Positions 36,943 to 37,955 of a stretch of 37,955 nucleotides of DNA are shown in pieces. The notes beneath the pieces are model-generated. The model was not told the DNA's origin, ran no database searches, and saw only the letters and a list, made by a program, of their open reading frames with translations. The translations under genes were made by a program, and so were the position numbers. Numbering within the stretch: the stretch's first letter is position 1; each line of letters starts with the position of its first letter. Source of the stretch: a virus. Location: positions 1-37,955 of IMG/VR virus record IMGVR_UViG_3300042868_006011. One strand, given 5' to 3'.

Positions 36943-37955
36943 AAAGAAGCCAAATGCACGCCTATCAGGTTAGGGGAGTGAGCGAAATTGTAGAAAATAC
37001 TCACAAAGGGCTATTTCTTGACATGGGTCTCGGAAAAACAGTGACGACGCTTACCGCCGTTTCCGACCTCATCTACTCGTATTTAGAAATCGATAGCGTT
37101 TTAGTTATTGCGCCGAAAAGAGTTGCTGAGTCCGTTTGGATTCAAGAGGCGAAAAAGTGGGAGCATTTAAAGCACTTGCAATTTTCGTTAATTTCTGGAA
37201 CAGCAAAGAAGCGCGTCGAAGCTACAAAAAAGAAAGCCGATATTTATTTAATTTCCCGCGATAACATTGCTTGGCTTATTGGTTTATTCGGTGGATCAAA
37301 GCTCCCGTTTGATATGCTTGTACTTGATGAGCTTTCAAGCTTCAAAAATCAAGCGTCACAACGTTTCAAAGCTTTAAAGATGGTACAAGGTGGGTTTAGC
37401 AGAGTTGTAGGCTTAACGGGCACGCCTGCGCCAAATGGACTTATGGGCGCAAATATGGTTACTTGATCGAGGCGCACGACTTGGGAAAACAATAACGGCC
37501 TATCGAGAGGCGTACTTCAATAGAAACTTTTCAGGATTTGGGTACGATATTCGAAAAGGCTCGGACAATCAAATCAAAGAAGCGATTTCCGATATAGTTA
37601 TATCGATGAAAGCGGAGGACTACCTCGACTTACCTGAACGAATTACGAACATTGTCACAATTCCAATGAGCGACGAGCTGAGAAAGGAATACAAAGCCTT
37701 TGAACGCGAGAAGGTACTCGAACTACTCGAAGCAGGAGAAACGATAACAGCAGCGAACGCAGCTGCATTGAGTAACAAACTACTTCAATTTGCAAATGGG
37801 GCGATTTATGACACCGAAAAGAATTACCACGAAATACACAAGCTAAAACTGGAAGCCCTCGAGGATATTGTCGAAGCCTCACAAGGCGAGCCGATACTCG
37901 TTGCATGGTCCTACAGATCAGATGCAGAACGAATCGAAAACCATTTCAAGAAATT
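36936..37955 (+). pseudogene. frameshifted, truncated copy of the SNF2 helicase
   Basis: The reading from the ATG at 36936 matches the intact helicase up to residue 169, with Walker A and the DELS and TGTPAPNG motifs kept. It then loses TAGACTTG relative to positions 849-856. This shifts the frame to a stop at 37464-37466. Homology continues in another frame to the window end without the C-terminal lobe. The deletion lies between imperfect repeats ACTTAT and ACTTGT, typical of slippage. It may be a real minor variant or an assembly fault. Confidence 0.85.

Larger units (their letters stand above)
36599..37955. repeat. right copy of the diverged end redundancy
   Basis: This is the homologue of 1-1365 in the same orientation, with about 60 base differences and one 8-base deletion. 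It sets the non-redundant unit at about 36,598 bases. Confidence 0.9.

Noticed and set aside
36599-37955. True direct terminal repeat of the virion DNA
   Set aside because: The copies differ by about 4.5 percent and one is frameshifted. Physical terminal repeats are kept identical by replication through concatemers.

Overview
The window looks like the complete genome of a tailed double-stranded DNA phage that infects a member of the Bacteroidota. It is opened inside an operon, and 1.36 kb of that operon is seen at both ends. The host assignment rests on the promoters, which repeatedly match the Bacteroidota form (TTTG, about 19-20 nt, TAnnTTTG), on the near absence of Shine-Dalgarno sequences, and on virion proteins of Bacteroidota-phage type. 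A tape-measure protein without any sheath or baseplate-wedge gene suggests a long non-contractile tail (siphovirus-like). I see no integrase, excisionase, repressor or partition gene, so a strictly lytic life is likely but not proven.

Layout. Positions 25771-36942, continuing through the end redundancy to 1-1702, form the plus-strand replication block. It holds a pentapeptide-repeat protein, two unknown proteins, a DUF2800-like nuclease, a DUF2815-like single-strand binding protein, a family A DNA polymerase, a VapE-type primase/helicase, a VRR-NUC nuclease, several small proteins and an SNF2-type helicase. This is a well-known cooperating phage replication set. The minus strand carries the virion genes. 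From 25307 down to 20972 come small and large terminase and neck/tail genes. From 20372 to 17962 come two tail proteins, and from 15743 to 12178 the tape measure and a small protein. From 11883 to 11038 lies a patatin-like phospholipase. From 10424 to 1674 come protease-scaffold, major capsid protein, portal, connector, fibres and a small membrane protein. Four plus-strand islands interrupt this block: a tRNA/structured-RNA unit (about 10504-11039), a 58-residue gene (12005-12181), a seven-gene cassette of small proteins with a possible clamp-like protein (15843-17906), and a CHAP endolysin (20413-20889).

Control. About ten promoter-like sites of the Bacteroidota type can be placed, several facing each other in divergent intergenic regions. 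Two minus-strand sites lie only four bases from an ATG and would give leaderless mRNAs. Hairpin-plus-T-tract terminators close the tRNA unit, the small-gene cassette and the lysin gene. Others sit inside operons directly after proteins needed in large amounts (the capsid unit and the single-strand binding protein), where they may set stoichiometry. The 463-base gap at 25308-25770 holds ten copies of AAACAAT in both orientations and is the best candidate for an origin or packaging site.

Oddities. The two ends (1-1365 and 36599-37955) are homologous but differ at roughly 60 positions, almost all synonymous, plus an 8-base deletion that breaks the helicase in the right-hand copy. This is not an exact terminal repeat. 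It suggests that two strain variants were joined at the ends of a circular assembly of about 36.6 kb. Three genes carry near-perfect in-frame DNA tandem repeats of 9, 12 and 15 bases.
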